This document shows, in pieces, positions 23,971 through 35,002 of a stretch of DNA of 64,000 nt (position 1 is the first letter of the stretch; each line of letters opens with the position of its first letter). The stretch comes from DATFFO01 sp963772815 (lineage in GTDB: Bacteria; Actinomycetota; Acidimicrobiia; Spongiisociales; ZC4RG35), in the NCBI GenBank assembly GCA_963772815.1, contig CAVYYV010000001.1, positions 1 to 64,000 on the forward strand, written 5' to 3'. Made by a program: the position numbers and the translations under genes. The notes under the pieces were generated by a model. It did no database searches, was not told the DNA's origin, and saw only the letters and a program-made list of their open reading frames with translations.

Positions 23971-26067
23971 TCAGGATATGAACGCAGGCGACTCGAGGGA
24001 GCCGGTCACCTGCCACACCTCGACCTGGGCGTGGCCCGAGTCGAGCAAATGGGGGTCGATCATCGCCTCCCACGAGGCGGAACTGCCCTGTGGGCCGAAT
24101 GTCCGGGTCACGGCTGCCACGGTTCCGTCGACCGTCACGGCCAGGATCTCCTGTCCTGTCGCATTGCCCGGTACCACGATCGACCCTGACAGATAGGAGG
24201 GAACGCGGTCGTCTCCAGGCGTGTAGGCGGCGAGCGCCGAGGCCTGAGCCACGCTGATCCGCACATCGGGGTCATCTGATCCGCTCACGTGGTTGAGCCC
24301 CAGCAGCCCTTCCCATCCCCTGGGAGCCAGGGCATAAGGCTCTCCGTCCGGAAACCAGCTCTCCTTCTCGGCGGCTACGGCCTCGACTCGCGTTTCGTCG
24401 TTGGGAATCGTCACCGGCCCCTTGGAGCCCAGCATCACCGAGGAGCTCCGGTCGGCCCGGGCCTCGGTGTCGAGAAGCGAGACCCCGTCCATCTTCCAGG
24501 GCACGTTCACCCCTACCACGTCGGCGATGGTGGGGAGGAGGTCGGTGGTCTCAGCGTGGAGATCGTCGATGACGCCCGACGGGGCCCCGCTCAAGGAGCT
24601 CGGATACTTGACGAACATGGGCACCGAGGCGACCGAGCCGATCGTTTCCGGAGTGATCACCCGCTGATGCTCGGTGTTGGGGTGAATGGTTATTCCATGG
24701 TCCGCAACCACGAGGATCAGGGCCTGGTCGTAAATCCCGGTCTGTTTGACCTTGTCCAGCACGGAACCCAGCATGTGGTCGGCCCATTGGGTCTGGATCA
24801 GATGGCGTTGCCAGCCCTGCGCCACCAGATAGTCGTCCGGACCCCAGCCCACCGTGTAGCGGCCGGGAGGCGTCGGAGCGCCGTGTACCTTTCCATCGGC
24901 GGTCAGATCCCAAGGGTGGTGTGGGTACAGGAAGTGAGCGAACCGGAGCGGAGGCTTGTCTCCCAGGTCGTCAAAAGTGGCCACGAAGCGACCTACCTCC
25001 TTACGCCGATCATCGTCGACCTGATTCAGGAAGCGCTCGATGATGTCGAATTGCTCGGCCGTGGGCTGATCGAATCCACCCCAGGTCTGGTCAATTGCGG
25101 GGAGCGCGTCAGACATCGCCTTCGGCAATGTCAGATGCCCGTAAACGACCTCCAGGTCGGAGGTCACCGCCGACCACCTCTCTGCCAACGGCTTCAGCGG
25201 CCGGCTGGTGTTGGAGCAGACGAACGGCGGGCACATGTCCGTGACGCTCTCCACCGCCTTGACGTCATAGCCCTCCGATAGGAGCGTGAAGATGTTGAAG
25301 GGGTGATCCGCCAGTGTGGGGATGCTTCCCAGCGACACCCCGTGCCCCGTCATGATCGAGGGAAGGGCCTCCTCGGTCTGCTGGCGCACCCCAACCGCGT
25401 TCCTGTACCACACACCATCTGCTGCCAGCCGGGCGAAGTTCGGGTAGTGATCGCTGTCGAGGGTGCCGTCGGCATGCATGATCGAGGCTTCAGGGAACTC
25501 GTCAAACACCACCATGACCACCGGGACCGGATTGGCGATCGCGCCGGCCTCGGGCAGCTCGGCGGACGAGGCGCGCACCAGTTGAGCCACGGAGGTGAAG
25601 TAGAGGAACCAGACCGCGAACACCAGCGGGGCGAATCCCAGATAGACGAAACCCGTCCTCACCGGCGAGAACCGCACGAACAGCCACGAGGCGGCCACGC
25701 CCAAGATTGCGACGGCGGTGAAGAACACGGCCGGCGGCCAACTGGAGAGACCCAGGATCACCAACACCGTGGCGGCCACCACCCCCACCAGGGCACCGAA
25801 GACGACGGCATGGATGGCGCCCGCCGCCGCCCGGCTGAATCGCCGAGCCACCAGAGGCGGTATCGCCAGAAGGACGGGGAGGAGGACCAGGGCCACCGCC
25901 AGAAGGACGATGTCCCCGGCCGGAAAGCGTCGGGCGATGAAGAACTCGGGATTGCGGCCCAGCAGGTCAAACAGGGGCTGGGCCAGGGCGAACGACGCCA
26001 CCCCGCCAATCGAGGCCACGACCCAGAGCGCGGGTACACGGCTCAGATCCTCGAAGTACCGCCTCAT
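23971..26067 (-). CDS. Membrane-anchored AlkP-superfamily (sulfatase-like) hydrolase
   Basis: The 698-residue protein has about five N-terminal membrane helices (residues about 12-170), then an extracytoplasmic alkaline-phosphatase-superfamily domain. The domain opens with VPVVMVVFDEFPEAS near 183 and includes PNFARLAADGVWYRNA, LPSIMTGHG, LILVVADHGITIHPNTEHQ near 477 (metal-binding Asp/His) and DLLPTIADVVGV. The architecture resembles sulfatases and lipoteichoic-acid-synthase-like phosphotransferases, so a role on a cell-surface polymer or lipid is likely. The substrate cannot be read from sequence. Its start overlaps the stop of the upstream kinase-like/methyltransferase gene by four bases (26064-26067), so the two are probably coupled. 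Confidence 0.78.
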   Translation of the reverse strand: MRRYFEDLSRVPALWVVASIGGVASFALAQPLFDLLGRNPEFFIARRFPAGDIVLLAVALVLLPVLLAIPPLVARRFSRAAAGAIHAVVFGALVGVVAATVLVILGLSSWPPAVFFTAVAILGVAASWLFVRFSPVRTGFVYLGFAPLVFAVWFLYFTSVAQLVRASSAELPEAGAIANPVPVVMVVFDEFPEASIMHADGTLDSDHYPNFARLAADGVWYRNAVGVRQQTEEALPSIMTGHGVSLGSIPTLADHPFNIFTLLSEGYDVKAVESVTDMCPPFVCSNTSRPLKPLAERWSAVTSDLEVVYGHLTLPKAMSDALPAIDQTWGGFDQPTAEQFDIIERFLNQVDDDRRKEVGRFVATFDDLGDKPPLRFAHFLYPHHPWDLTADGKVHGAPTPPGRYTVGWGPDDYLVAQGWQRHLIQTQWADHMLGSVLDKVKQTGIYDQALILVVADHGITIHPNTEHQRVITPETIGSVASVPMFVKYPSSLSGAPSGVIDDLHAETTDLLPTIADVVGVNVPWKMDGVSLLDTEARADRSSSVMLGSKGPVTIPNDETRVEAVAAEKESWFPDGEPYALAPRGWEGLLGLNHVSGSDDPDVRISVAQASALAAYTPGDDRVPSYLSGSIVVPGNATGQEILAVTVDGTVAAVTRTFGPQGSSASWEAMIDPHLLDSGHAQVEVWQVTGSLESPAFIS

Positions 26068-27425
26068 GACCTGGGGACGAGGCGGTAGATCCAGCGAGTC
26101 CCTCCCTCCAGGGCGAGTTGGCCGTCGACGCTGAAGAGGGACCCGATCAGTCGTTCGAACGTCTCCCTGTCACGACCGGGATGAAGCTCTTCGGGACGCT
26201 TGTTGGCAGTGAGACGCGCCACCATCGGGTCGTCGGGGGCAACGAACTCGACGACCGCCGGAGCCCCGAACGAGGCCAACCAATCCACAACCACCGGGGG
26301 CGGCACGGAGGCCGTGTAGACGAGGTGATGGATCAGGCCGTAGGCGACCACCAGGTCCGGAGCGATCCGGGAGAACAGCGCCGGCCGCTCCACTCCCCCC
26401 CATCCCTGGGCGGGCGAGGGATTGGCGAGATCCGTGAACACGGGAACCACCGAGGCCGATCCCAAGGACCGGTACAGGGCATCCAGCACCGCCTCGTCGG
26501 AGTCGACGGCCACCGCCAAGGCGCCGGCCTCGGCCGCCAGCCGGGAGAAGTGGCCGTCATTTGCCCCCAGATCGAGGACCACCCCTGGATCGATCTTCTC
26601 CAGCGCCTCGGTCAGGAAGTCTGTCTTGGCACTGCGGTCCCGGCCCACGTGGGCGCAGTCGCGATAACCGGTCCAGGTCTCGTCTGATCCGTCCCACGAC
26701 ATGGACTCGACCAGGGCATGGAGTTTGCGAACGTTGGCCAGGATCAAGTCGGCCGAGAAGCCCGCCTCTGCCAGAGACGAGCGAACCTCGCGGCCCTGCA
26801 GCCGGGCCTCGGCCCGGGCCTGGAGCTCGACGTGGCCCAACCCGGCCGGTGAGAAACGCCTTCGAGCAGGAAGCATCCGGCGCATGTCGGGGGCGGTCGG
26901 GCCCTCGGGGTCGCCCCGCAGCCAGGGTTGAAAGGGGACTCCCACCCACGCTCGCAGCATGAGCGGGTAGAGAAATTGACGGCAGAACTGCCGATAACCG
27001 ATCCAGGGGTCTCCCTTGCGGTAGCGCTCGAACGAGCCCACGTCGATGAACTGCGGCCGGCCGCCGACGAACTGGATGTTGTAGGGAGTGGCGTCCTTCA
27101 GGACCATGCCGTCTGCCAGAGCCTCCGTCATCAGCTCCAGCTGCAACAGCGCAGCATCGCGCAGCATCGAGAAGGTCCATTCGAACGGGTAGGTGATCAC
27201 GCTCAAACGGGGATGCCGCAACGCACCGGCTGCCTCCTCCGGAGGATCGACCTGTTCGGTACCGATCACGCGGCCATCCGCCAGGGCACGAGGAAAGAAG
27301 GGGGCCGCCTTCAGGGCGCGCCAATCCTCCAGGCCACGCTCGTCCAGCAGCCGTGTGACTGTGTCATCACCGAGGACGACGCGAGAAGCCGGATCGCGAA
27401 AGGACCCGGGATCAGCCCGATCCAC
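26064..27425 (-). CDS. Kinase-like plus SAM-dependent methyltransferase fusion
   Basis: The 453-residue protein starts with GTG at 27425. Its N-terminal half contains LKDATPYNIQFVGGRPQFID (about 112-131), which resembles the catalytic loop and metal-binding Asp of protein-kinase-like phosphotransferases (D..P.N, then D). Its C-terminal half is a class I methyltransferase: VVLDLGANDGHFSRLAAEAG (SAM site, near 282), AVAVDSDEAVLDALY and VVAYGLIHHLVY. Proteins of this type are often labelled NoeA-like methyltransferases. The function is not established. It sits between a small membrane protein gene and the sulfatase-like gene, overlapping the latter, which suggests a shared surface-modification role. 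Confidence 0.72.
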   Translation of the reverse strand: MDRADPGSFRDPASRVVLGDDTVTRLLDERGLEDWRALKAAPFFPRALADGRVIGTEQVDPPEEAAGALRHPRLSVITYPFEWTFSMLRDAALLQLELMTEALADGMVLKDATPYNIQFVGGRPQFIDVGSFERYRKGDPWIGYRQFCRQFLYPLMLRAWVGVPFQPWLRGDPEGPTAPDMRRMLPARRRFSPAGLGHVELQARAEARLQGREVRSSLAEAGFSADLILANVRKLHALVESMSWDGSDETWTGYRDCAHVGRDRSAKTDFLTEALEKIDPGVVLDLGANDGHFSRLAAEAGALAVAVDSDEAVLDALYRSLGSASVVPVFTDLANPSPAQGWGGVERPALFSRIAPDLVVAYGLIHHLVYTASVPPPVVVDWLASFGAPAVVEFVAPDDPMVARLTANKRPEELHPGRDRETFERLIGSLFSVDGQLALEGGTRWIYRLVPRS

Positions 27426-27433
27426 TGCCTAGC

Positions 27434-27628
27434 TCAGGCCTCGCCGGTCTCGGCTGGAGCAGTCTCTTCTTCGACGGAGCTCTCTTCGGGCTCACCGTCA
27501 GTCCCCTCCTTGCGTCTGCGCCAGCGGCTCCTCATAGCCTTGGCGGCAACGCCCAGCCCGGCCGCGCCTCCCAGCACAGCCTGGAGGATGAGGCTTCCAG
27601 AGCCCGGATCGAGATAGGCAAGAATCAT
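27434..27628 (-). CDS. Small membrane protein with YLDPGSGSLILQ motif
   Basis: The 64-residue protein starts at ATG 27628 after AGAAGGGAACCACCA, a good ribosome-binding site. I recognise the opening motif MILAYLDPGSGSLILQ from small bacterial membrane proteins of unknown function. One hydrophobic segment (about 14-32) is followed by a basic stretch SRWRRRKEG and an acidic tail ETAPAETGEA. A longer reading to 27943 would run antisense into menB and is rejected. It heads the three-gene minus-strand group with the kinase-like/methyltransferase and sulfatase-like genes. Confidence 0.72.
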   Translation of the reverse strand: MILAYLDPGSGSLILQAVLGGAAGLGVAAKAMRSRWRRRKEGTDGEPEESSVEEETAPAETGEA

Positions 27629-27763
27629 TGGTGGTTCCCTTCTCATTGGCCGGCAATGACGTGTCCGCCCGGTTACATAATCGTGTATTTCTGGTGGCAA
27701 GCCAACTGATGATGACCTCCGGGGTGCGCCCACCGCTCGATTCCACCTCCTATCCTCCCCGCC

Positions 27764-28663
27764 ATGGTCTCGGACCTCTTCGACGAATCCGCCTGGGAGC
27801 CGGTCCCCGGACAACGTTTCGCGGACATCACCTACCACCGGGCACGGCAGGTCGGCGCGGTCCGCATCGCCTTCGATCGTCCCGAAGTGCGGAACGCCTT
27901 CCGACCTCAGACGGTCGACGAGCTCTACATGGCTCTCGACCATGCCCGACAGTGGTCGGACGTCGGATGCGTTCTCCTCACCGGGAACGGCCCCTCACCC
28001 AAGGACGGCAAGTGGGCCTTCTGCTCCGGAGGCGATCAGCGCATCAGGGGAAGAGACGGGTACCGCTATGCCGAGGGAGAGACCGCCGACAGTGTCGACC
28101 CGGCCCGACTGGGAAGACTCCACATCCTCGAGGTGCAGCGTCTGATCCGTTTCATGCCCAAGGTGGTCATCGCAGTCGTCCCGGGATGGGCCGTGGGTGG
28201 CGGGCACTCGCTGCATGTGGTGTGCGACCTCACCATCGCCTCCGCCGAACATGCCGTGTTCAAGCAGACCGACGCCGACGTAGCCTCCTTCGACGCCGGC
28301 TATGGCTCCGCCTACCTGGCCCGCATGGTGGGCCAGAAGAGAGCACGCGAGATCTTCTTCCTGGGCCGCGACTACAACGCCGACGAGGCCTTCCAGATGG
28401 GGATGGTCAACGCCGTCGTCCCTCATGAGGAACTGGAGGCGACGGCGCTGCAGTGGGCGAAAGAGATAACCGCCAAGTCCCCCACCGCCCAGCGGATGCT
28501 CAAGTTCGCCTTCAACCTGGTCGACGACGGGCTGGTCGGACAACAGGTCTTCGCCGGTGAGGCAACCCGGTTGGGCTACATGACCGACGAGGCCCAGGAA
28601 GGAAGAGACGCCTTCCTCGAGAAGCGGCCCCCTCGTTTCGACCGCTTCCCATGGATGTACTGA
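27764..28663 (+). CDS. menB: 1,4-Dihydroxy-2-naphthoyl-CoA synthase
   Basis: This 299-residue crotonase-fold enzyme cyclises o-succinylbenzoyl-CoA in menaquinone synthesis. MenB-specific blocks are CSGGDQRIRGRDGYRY, VVPGWAVGGGHSLHVVCDLTIAS (oxyanion hole glycines), DADVASFDAGYGSAYLARMVGQ with the Asp seen in MenB, and the C-terminal KRPPRFDRFPWMY. The distinct C-terminus separates it from ordinary enoyl-CoA hydratases. It is divergent from the small membrane protein gene and upstream of menA, separated from it by a 325-base repeat-rich gap. Confidence 0.95.
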   Translation: MVSDLFDESAWEPVPGQRFADITYHRARQVGAVRIAFDRPEVRNAFRPQTVDELYMALDHARQWSDVGCVLLTGNGPSPKDGKWAFCSGGDQRIRGRDGYRYAEGETADSVDPARLGRLHILEVQRLIRFMPKVVIAVVPGWAVGGGHSLHVVCDLTIASAEHAVFKQTDADVASFDAGYGSAYLARMVGQKRAREIFFLGRDYNADEAFQMGMVNAVVPHEELEATALQWAKEITAKSPTAQRMLKFAFNLVDDGLVGQQVFAGEATRLGYMTDEAQEGRDAFLEKRPPRFDRFPWMY

Positions 28664-28709
28664 CGGCCACTTCGTCCCCCTCGGGCAATCTGGTTTCTCA
28701 GCTTCACCC

Positions 28710-28755
28710 GGCCCCTCCGGGGCCTGCCCCCCTACCCCGCTGCTGCGCAGCGGGG
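28710..28755. terminator. Two GC-rich hairpins after menB
   Basis: GGCCCC-TCC-GGGGCC (28710-28724) and CCCCGCTG-CTGCG-CAGCGGGG (28735-28755) are perfect stems starting 47 bases after the menB stop. No T-tract follows, so intrinsic termination is uncertain; high-GC actinobacteria often use such T-poor hairpins. They could also be a degenerate first part of the repeat array that follows. Confidence 0.4.
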
Positions 28756-28756
28756 A

Positions 28757-28985
28757 CCCCTTCCCCCTTGCTGCGCAAGGAGGACAAACCTTCACACGCC
28801 TCCTCCCACGGGGGGAACAGCGCAGCAGGGGCCCCTTCCCACTTGCTAAACAAGGAGGACAAACCTTCACACGCCTCCTCCCACGAGGAAAACAGCGCAA
28901 CAGAGGCCCCTTCCCACTTGCTAAACAAGGAGGACAAACCTTCACACGCCTCCTCCCGCGAGGAAAACAGCGCAGCAGGGGCCCC
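28757..28985. repeat. 75-bp direct tandem repeat, three copies
   Basis: Three head-to-tail copies start at 28757, 28832 and 28907, and a partial fourth starts at 28982. Each runs CCCCTTCCCACTTGCT, a small hairpin, AAGGAGGACAAACCTTCACA, then CGCCTCCTCCCACGAGG. Copies 2 and 3 carry CTTGCTAAACAAG, while copy 1 has the longer CCTTGCTGCGCAAGG. The period of 75 is divisible by three, so an open frame runs through by chance or design. No spacers differ between copies, so it is not CRISPR. It fills most of the menB-menA gap, and the shared GGAGGACAAA core recurs near 54051-54080. Confidence 0.85.
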
Positions 28986-28988
28986 TTG

Positions 28989-29861
28989 GTGAGTCCTTGG
29001 GTTGAGGCGGCCCGGCCTCGCACTCTTCCAGCTGCCGCCGCTCCGGTCTTCGTCGGCTCGGGGCTGGCCGCGGGTGACGGCGTCTTCCGCCTGGCCGCAT
29101 TCGTGGCCGCTCTGATCGGTGCGCTGGCCATTCAGGTAGCGGCCAACTTCGCCAACGACGCCTCCGATGCCGCCCGCGGGGCGGACACTGCCGAGCGGGT
29201 CGGGCCCCCTCGCATGGTGGCGCAGGGGGTGATAACGCCTCGTCAGATGTGGGCCGCCACCGCCGGCGCAGTGGGCGTGGCCGTGGTCTGTGGGGTGGCG
29301 CTCATCCATATGGCCGGTTGGGTGGTAGCCGTGATCGGAGTCGCCTCCCTGATGGCCATGTTGACCTATGTGGGAGGACCCATCCCGTACGGATACCGGG
29401 GGCTGGGCGAGGTGTTCGTCTTCGTCTTCTTCGGCCTGGTGGCGACGGTGGGAAGCCGTTACGTGCACGACCGCAGCGCCCCAATGGATTCGTGGATCCT
29501 GGCCATGGTGATGGGAGCCTTGGCAGCGGCCATTCTGGTGGCCAACAACCGCCGCGATATCGACACCGATGCCGCAACCGGCAAACGCACGCTGGCCGTC
29601 ATCCTGGGTCGCCGCCGCACCGCCGTGCTCTACGCCGTGCTGACCTACGGCGCCTTCGTCCTCATCGCGGTTGCGGCTCTGGCCGGCTGGACTCCACTCC
29701 CGACCCTGTTCGCCGCCCTGCTTGCTCCCTTCGCTATCGGTCCCAACCGGATCATCTCCGGCGAAGCCGAGGGACTGGCCCTGATCCCGGTACTGGGCCA
29801 GACCGCCCGCCTCGAATTGTGGACCGGCGTGGTCCTGGGCCTGGCGGCGGCACTCGCCTGA
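28989..29861 (+). CDS. menA: 1,4-Dihydroxy-2-naphthoate polyprenyltransferase
   Basis: This UbiA-family integral membrane enzyme attaches the isoprenoid tail to DHNA in menaquinone synthesis. The 290-residue protein (GTG 28989; TTG 28986 is also in frame) opens with WVEAARPRTLPAAAAPVFVGSG, typical of MenA. It carries AANFANDASDAARGAD, the first Asp-rich prenyl-diphosphate/Mg site, and NNRRDIDTDAATGKRTLAVILG, the second. About eight hydrophobic helices are visible. The start lies directly at the end of the 75-bp repeat array, so its leader is made of repeat sequence. Confidence 0.92.
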   Translation: MSPWVEAARPRTLPAAAAPVFVGSGLAAGDGVFRLAAFVAALIGALAIQVAANFANDASDAARGADTAERVGPPRMVAQGVITPRQMWAATAGAVGVAVVCGVALIHMAGWVVAVIGVASLMAMLTYVGGPIPYGYRGLGEVFVFVFFGLVATVGSRYVHDRSAPMDSWILAMVMGALAAAILVANNRRDIDTDAATGKRTLAVILGRRRTAVLYAVLTYGAFVLIAVAALAGWTPLPTLFAALLAPFAIGPNRIISGEAEGLALIPVLGQTARLELWTGVVLGLAAALA

Positions 29862-29892
29862 GCCCTCCAATCTCCATCTACCCTTGGGCATC

Positions 29893-30657
29893 ATGGATCT
29901 ATTCGATCTCCACAGTCATGTCAGCGTGGTCACGGGTGGGAACCGGGGCATCGGCCTCGGTCTGGCGCGTGGATTGGCCCGTGCGGGGGCCACGGTCGGA
30001 GTGTGGGCCCGGGACCTGGCCACCGCCGATGAGGCCGTGGCCGGCCTGCTCGAGCTGGGGGCGCCCGACGCCGACTCGTTTGCCTGTGATGTTTCCAAGG
30101 AGAAGTCTGTGTTGGAGGCGCTCGAGGCCACGGTCGATCGGTTCGGCAAGGTCGATTCGGTCTTTGCCAACGCCGGCACCACCTGGGGCGTGTCATTTCC
30201 CGAGATGGAACTTGCGGAGCTCGAGTCACTGTTCGAGGTCAACGTCGGCGGGGTGTTCCTGGTGGCCCGCGAGGTCGCCCGGCACCTCATCGCCCGAAAC
30301 AGCGGAGGCTCCATCATCATCACTTCTTCGATTGCCGCCAGCCACGGGCTGCCGACGGCCCCCCACTACTCGGCGTCGAAGGGCGCAGCCACCGCCATGG
30401 CCCGGGCCCTGGCGGTACGCCTGGCCCGACACGACATCAGGGTCAATGTCATCGCGCCCGGGTGGGTCGCCACGGAGATGACCGATGAGCTCCAAGGACA
30501 CGACCGGTTCGAGTCGAGCCTGCAAACCAGGGTACCGATGCGTCGCTGGGGCACGGCGGAGGACTTCGAAGGGGCGGCGGTGTTCCTCGCCTCACGGGCA
30601 TCTTCGTTCATGACCGGCGCCGAGCTCGTCATCGACGGCGGCTACTCCGCCTGGTGA
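29893..30657 (+). CDS. Short-chain dehydrogenase/reductase
   Basis: This is a classical SDR of about 254 residues. It shows the nucleotide motif TGGNRGIG near residue 14, the NAG motif in VFANAGTTWG, catalytic Ser in ITSSIAASHG and YSASK (Tyr/Lys, near 157-161), ending IDGGYSAW. The Asp/Arg pattern after strand 2 (VWARD) suggests NADP(H) preference, which is an inference. The substrate is unknown. Position after menA does not by itself imply a menaquinone role. Its stop overlaps the GTG start of the following hydrolase, so the two are co-translated. Confidence 0.88.
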   Translation: MDLFDLHSHVSVVTGGNRGIGLGLARGLARAGATVGVWARDLATADEAVAGLLELGAPDADSFACDVSKEKSVLEALEATVDRFGKVDSVFANAGTTWGVSFPEMELAELESLFEVNVGGVFLVAREVARHLIARNSGGSIIITSSIAASHGLPTAPHYSASKGAATAMARALAVRLARHDIRVNVIAPGWVATEMTDELQGHDRFESSLQTRVPMRRWGTAEDFEGAAVFLASRASSFMTGAELVIDGGYSAW

Positions 30658-31433
30658 GATCTGCGGTGGCCTTCGCCACGATTTCGGGCGTTCAGCTCGA
30701 GTATCGCCATCTGGAAGGCGACCCGGCCCGCCCAACCTTGGTGTTCTTGCACGAGGGCCTGGGCAGCGTCGAACTGTGGAAGGACTTCCCCCGGGAGGTG
30801 GCCGAGGGCACCGGCAACGCCGCCCTGGTCTACTCGCGGCGCGGATATGGGCGGTCCGATCCCATCGACTCGCCCCGCTCGCCTCAGTTCCTCCAGGACG
30901 AGGCGACTGTGACATTGCCCGCCCTGCTGGCAGAACTCGGAGTGAAGGACCCGATCCTGATCGGCCATTCGGACGGAGCCTCCATCGCACTCATCTACGC
31001 CGGAACGTTCCCCCACGTTCGGGGAGTGGTGGCCATGGCACCTCACGTCTTCGTCGAGCCGGAAGCCCAGACTGCAGCTGCGGCCCTGGAGGAGTCGTTC
31101 CTGTCCGGCGACATGGCAGAGAAGATGTCCCGCTACCACCACGAGCCGGCTGCCACCTTCTACGGATGGTTCGACATCTGGCGCAGTCCCGGGTTCCGGG
31201 ACTGGAACATCGAGCACGTACTGGGCCAGATCAGCTGTCCGGTCCTGGTGATCCAGGGAGCGGATGACGAGTACGGGACGATCGCCCAGGTGGAGGCGGT
31301 GGAATCAGGCATCCCCGGGACTGTCGGGAGTCTGTGGCTGGAGGAGTGCGGGCACTCTCCTCATCGTGACCAGCCCGATGAGGTCCGTACCGCCATCGTC
31401 GAGTTCGTTAGACGAGCCAACCGAGCGGTCTGA
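30654..31433 (+). CDS. Alpha/beta hydrolase
   Basis: The 259-residue protein starts with GTG at 30654, overlapping the SDR stop (GTGA). It has the oxyanion region FLHEGLGSVELW, the nucleophile elbow GHSDGAS (Ser near 105), an acid in QGADDEYG and the catalytic His in EECGHSPHRDQPDEV. It lacks a signal peptide and so is cytoplasmic. Proteins of this kind are annotated only as alpha/beta hydrolases; a MenH-like role is conceivable from the men genes upstream but is not shown by any specific motif. Confidence 0.85.
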   Translation: MRSAVAFATISGVQLEYRHLEGDPARPTLVFLHEGLGSVELWKDFPREVAEGTGNAALVYSRRGYGRSDPIDSPRSPQFLQDEATVTLPALLAELGVKDPILIGHSDGASIALIYAGTFPHVRGVVAMAPHVFVEPEAQTAAAALEESFLSGDMAEKMSRYHHEPAATFYGWFDIWRSPGFRDWNIEHVLGQISCPVLVIQGADDEYGTIAQVEAVESGIPGTVGSLWLEECGHSPHRDQPDEVRTAIVEFVRRANRAV

Positions 31434-31452
31434 GGCCCCGGCGCCCCTGGGA

Positions 31453-32097
31453 TCAGGGAGGAGGGAGACGGGTGTCGTCGAAGGACACCTCCAGCGAGCT
31501 CTCGACCGACACGACCCCCGCCGCTTGACGGGCGTACTCCTCCAGCATGCGCTTCTCGGTGGTCGTCCCCACATTGCCGTCGAGGTGAACCACGCCGTCT
31601 TTGACATCCACCTCCACGGAGCCGCCCGCTCCCACCAGGTCCTCCACACCACCGAGGCGAATATCCGCAGCGATCCGCTCATCGGGGCGGGCAAAGACGG
31701 ACATGAGATCGGCTCGGGAGACAATCCCCACCAGGCTCCCGGCGGCATCCACGACGGGCAGCCTCTTCACGTTGTTCTTGGACATGAGCCGGGCTGCCAC
31801 CGTCACCGTGTCGTCGGGCCCGCAGGTCACCGGCTCACCGGACATGACCTCGCCCACCGATCCTCGGGTCTCGTGACGCTCCCGGTTGAACAGGATGGCC
31901 ATCAGCCCTGTGTCATCCTCAGCCAGCCGGGACACGAAATCCGATTCCGTCACCATCCCGACCAGGCGATCCTCGTCCACCACAGGGAGACCGGACACCC
32001 GGCTGTGGGCCATGGTGAGGGCAGCGTCCTTGAGCGGAGTCGAAGAGCCGATGGTGATGACCTTCCTGGTCATCACGTCACTGACGCGGACCTTCAT
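31453..32097 (-). CDS. CBS-pair and BON domain protein
   Basis: ATG 32097 follows an AGGAGCATTCGAT ribosome-binding site. The 214-residue protein holds two CBS motifs (VSDVMTRKVITIGSSTPLKDAA and VGEVMSGEPVTCGPDDTVTVAARLM) forming a nucleotide-sensing Bateman module at about 1-130. A BON domain follows at about 145-208 (IRLGGVEDLVGAGGSVEVDVKDGVVHLDGNV). The combination is common in actinobacteria and proteobacteria as a stress or energy-state sensor of unclear output. It is divergent from ppdK with only about 120 bases between, so the two may share a control region. Confidence 0.88.
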   Translation of the reverse strand: MKVRVSDVMTRKVITIGSSTPLKDAALTMAHSRVSGLPVVDEDRLVGMVTESDFVSRLAEDDTGLMAILFNRERHETRGSVGEVMSGEPVTCGPDDTVTVAARLMSKNNVKRLPVVDAAGSLVGIVSRADLMSVFARPDERIAADIRLGGVEDLVGAGGSVEVDVKDGVVHLDGNVGTTTEKRMLEEYARQAAGVVSVESSLEVSFDDTRLPPP

Positions 32098-32219
32098 ATC
32101 GAATGCTCCTGTTTGGTCTGGCGGATACCAGAAGGCTAAACGGGCCGGAGGCGCCACGCCGGATGAGCGAGCGGCGATGCAGACGGGTTACCACCGATGT
32201 GGCGGCGGTAACCTTCGAG

Positions 32220-34895
<2,676 letters not shown>

Positions 34896-35002
34896 AAGGA
34901 CGAGGCAGAACTCGCCAGGCGTCTCCTCCCCGAGGGAGAGGTGCCGGGCGGGGGATCCTGCCACGAAGGACGCGAGGAATAGGCCCCCCGGCCGCAGCTG
35001 AT

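Noticed and set aside
28757..28985. CRISPR array
   Set aside because: The whole 75-bp unit is repeated with no unique spacers, the copies diverge gradually, and no cas genes are near.
28651..28992. Forward open frame through the 75-bp repeats (25-residue peptide repeats)
   Set aside because: The frame exists only because the period is a multiple of three. It has no clear ribosome-binding site, overlaps menB and menA ends, and has low-complexity composition.
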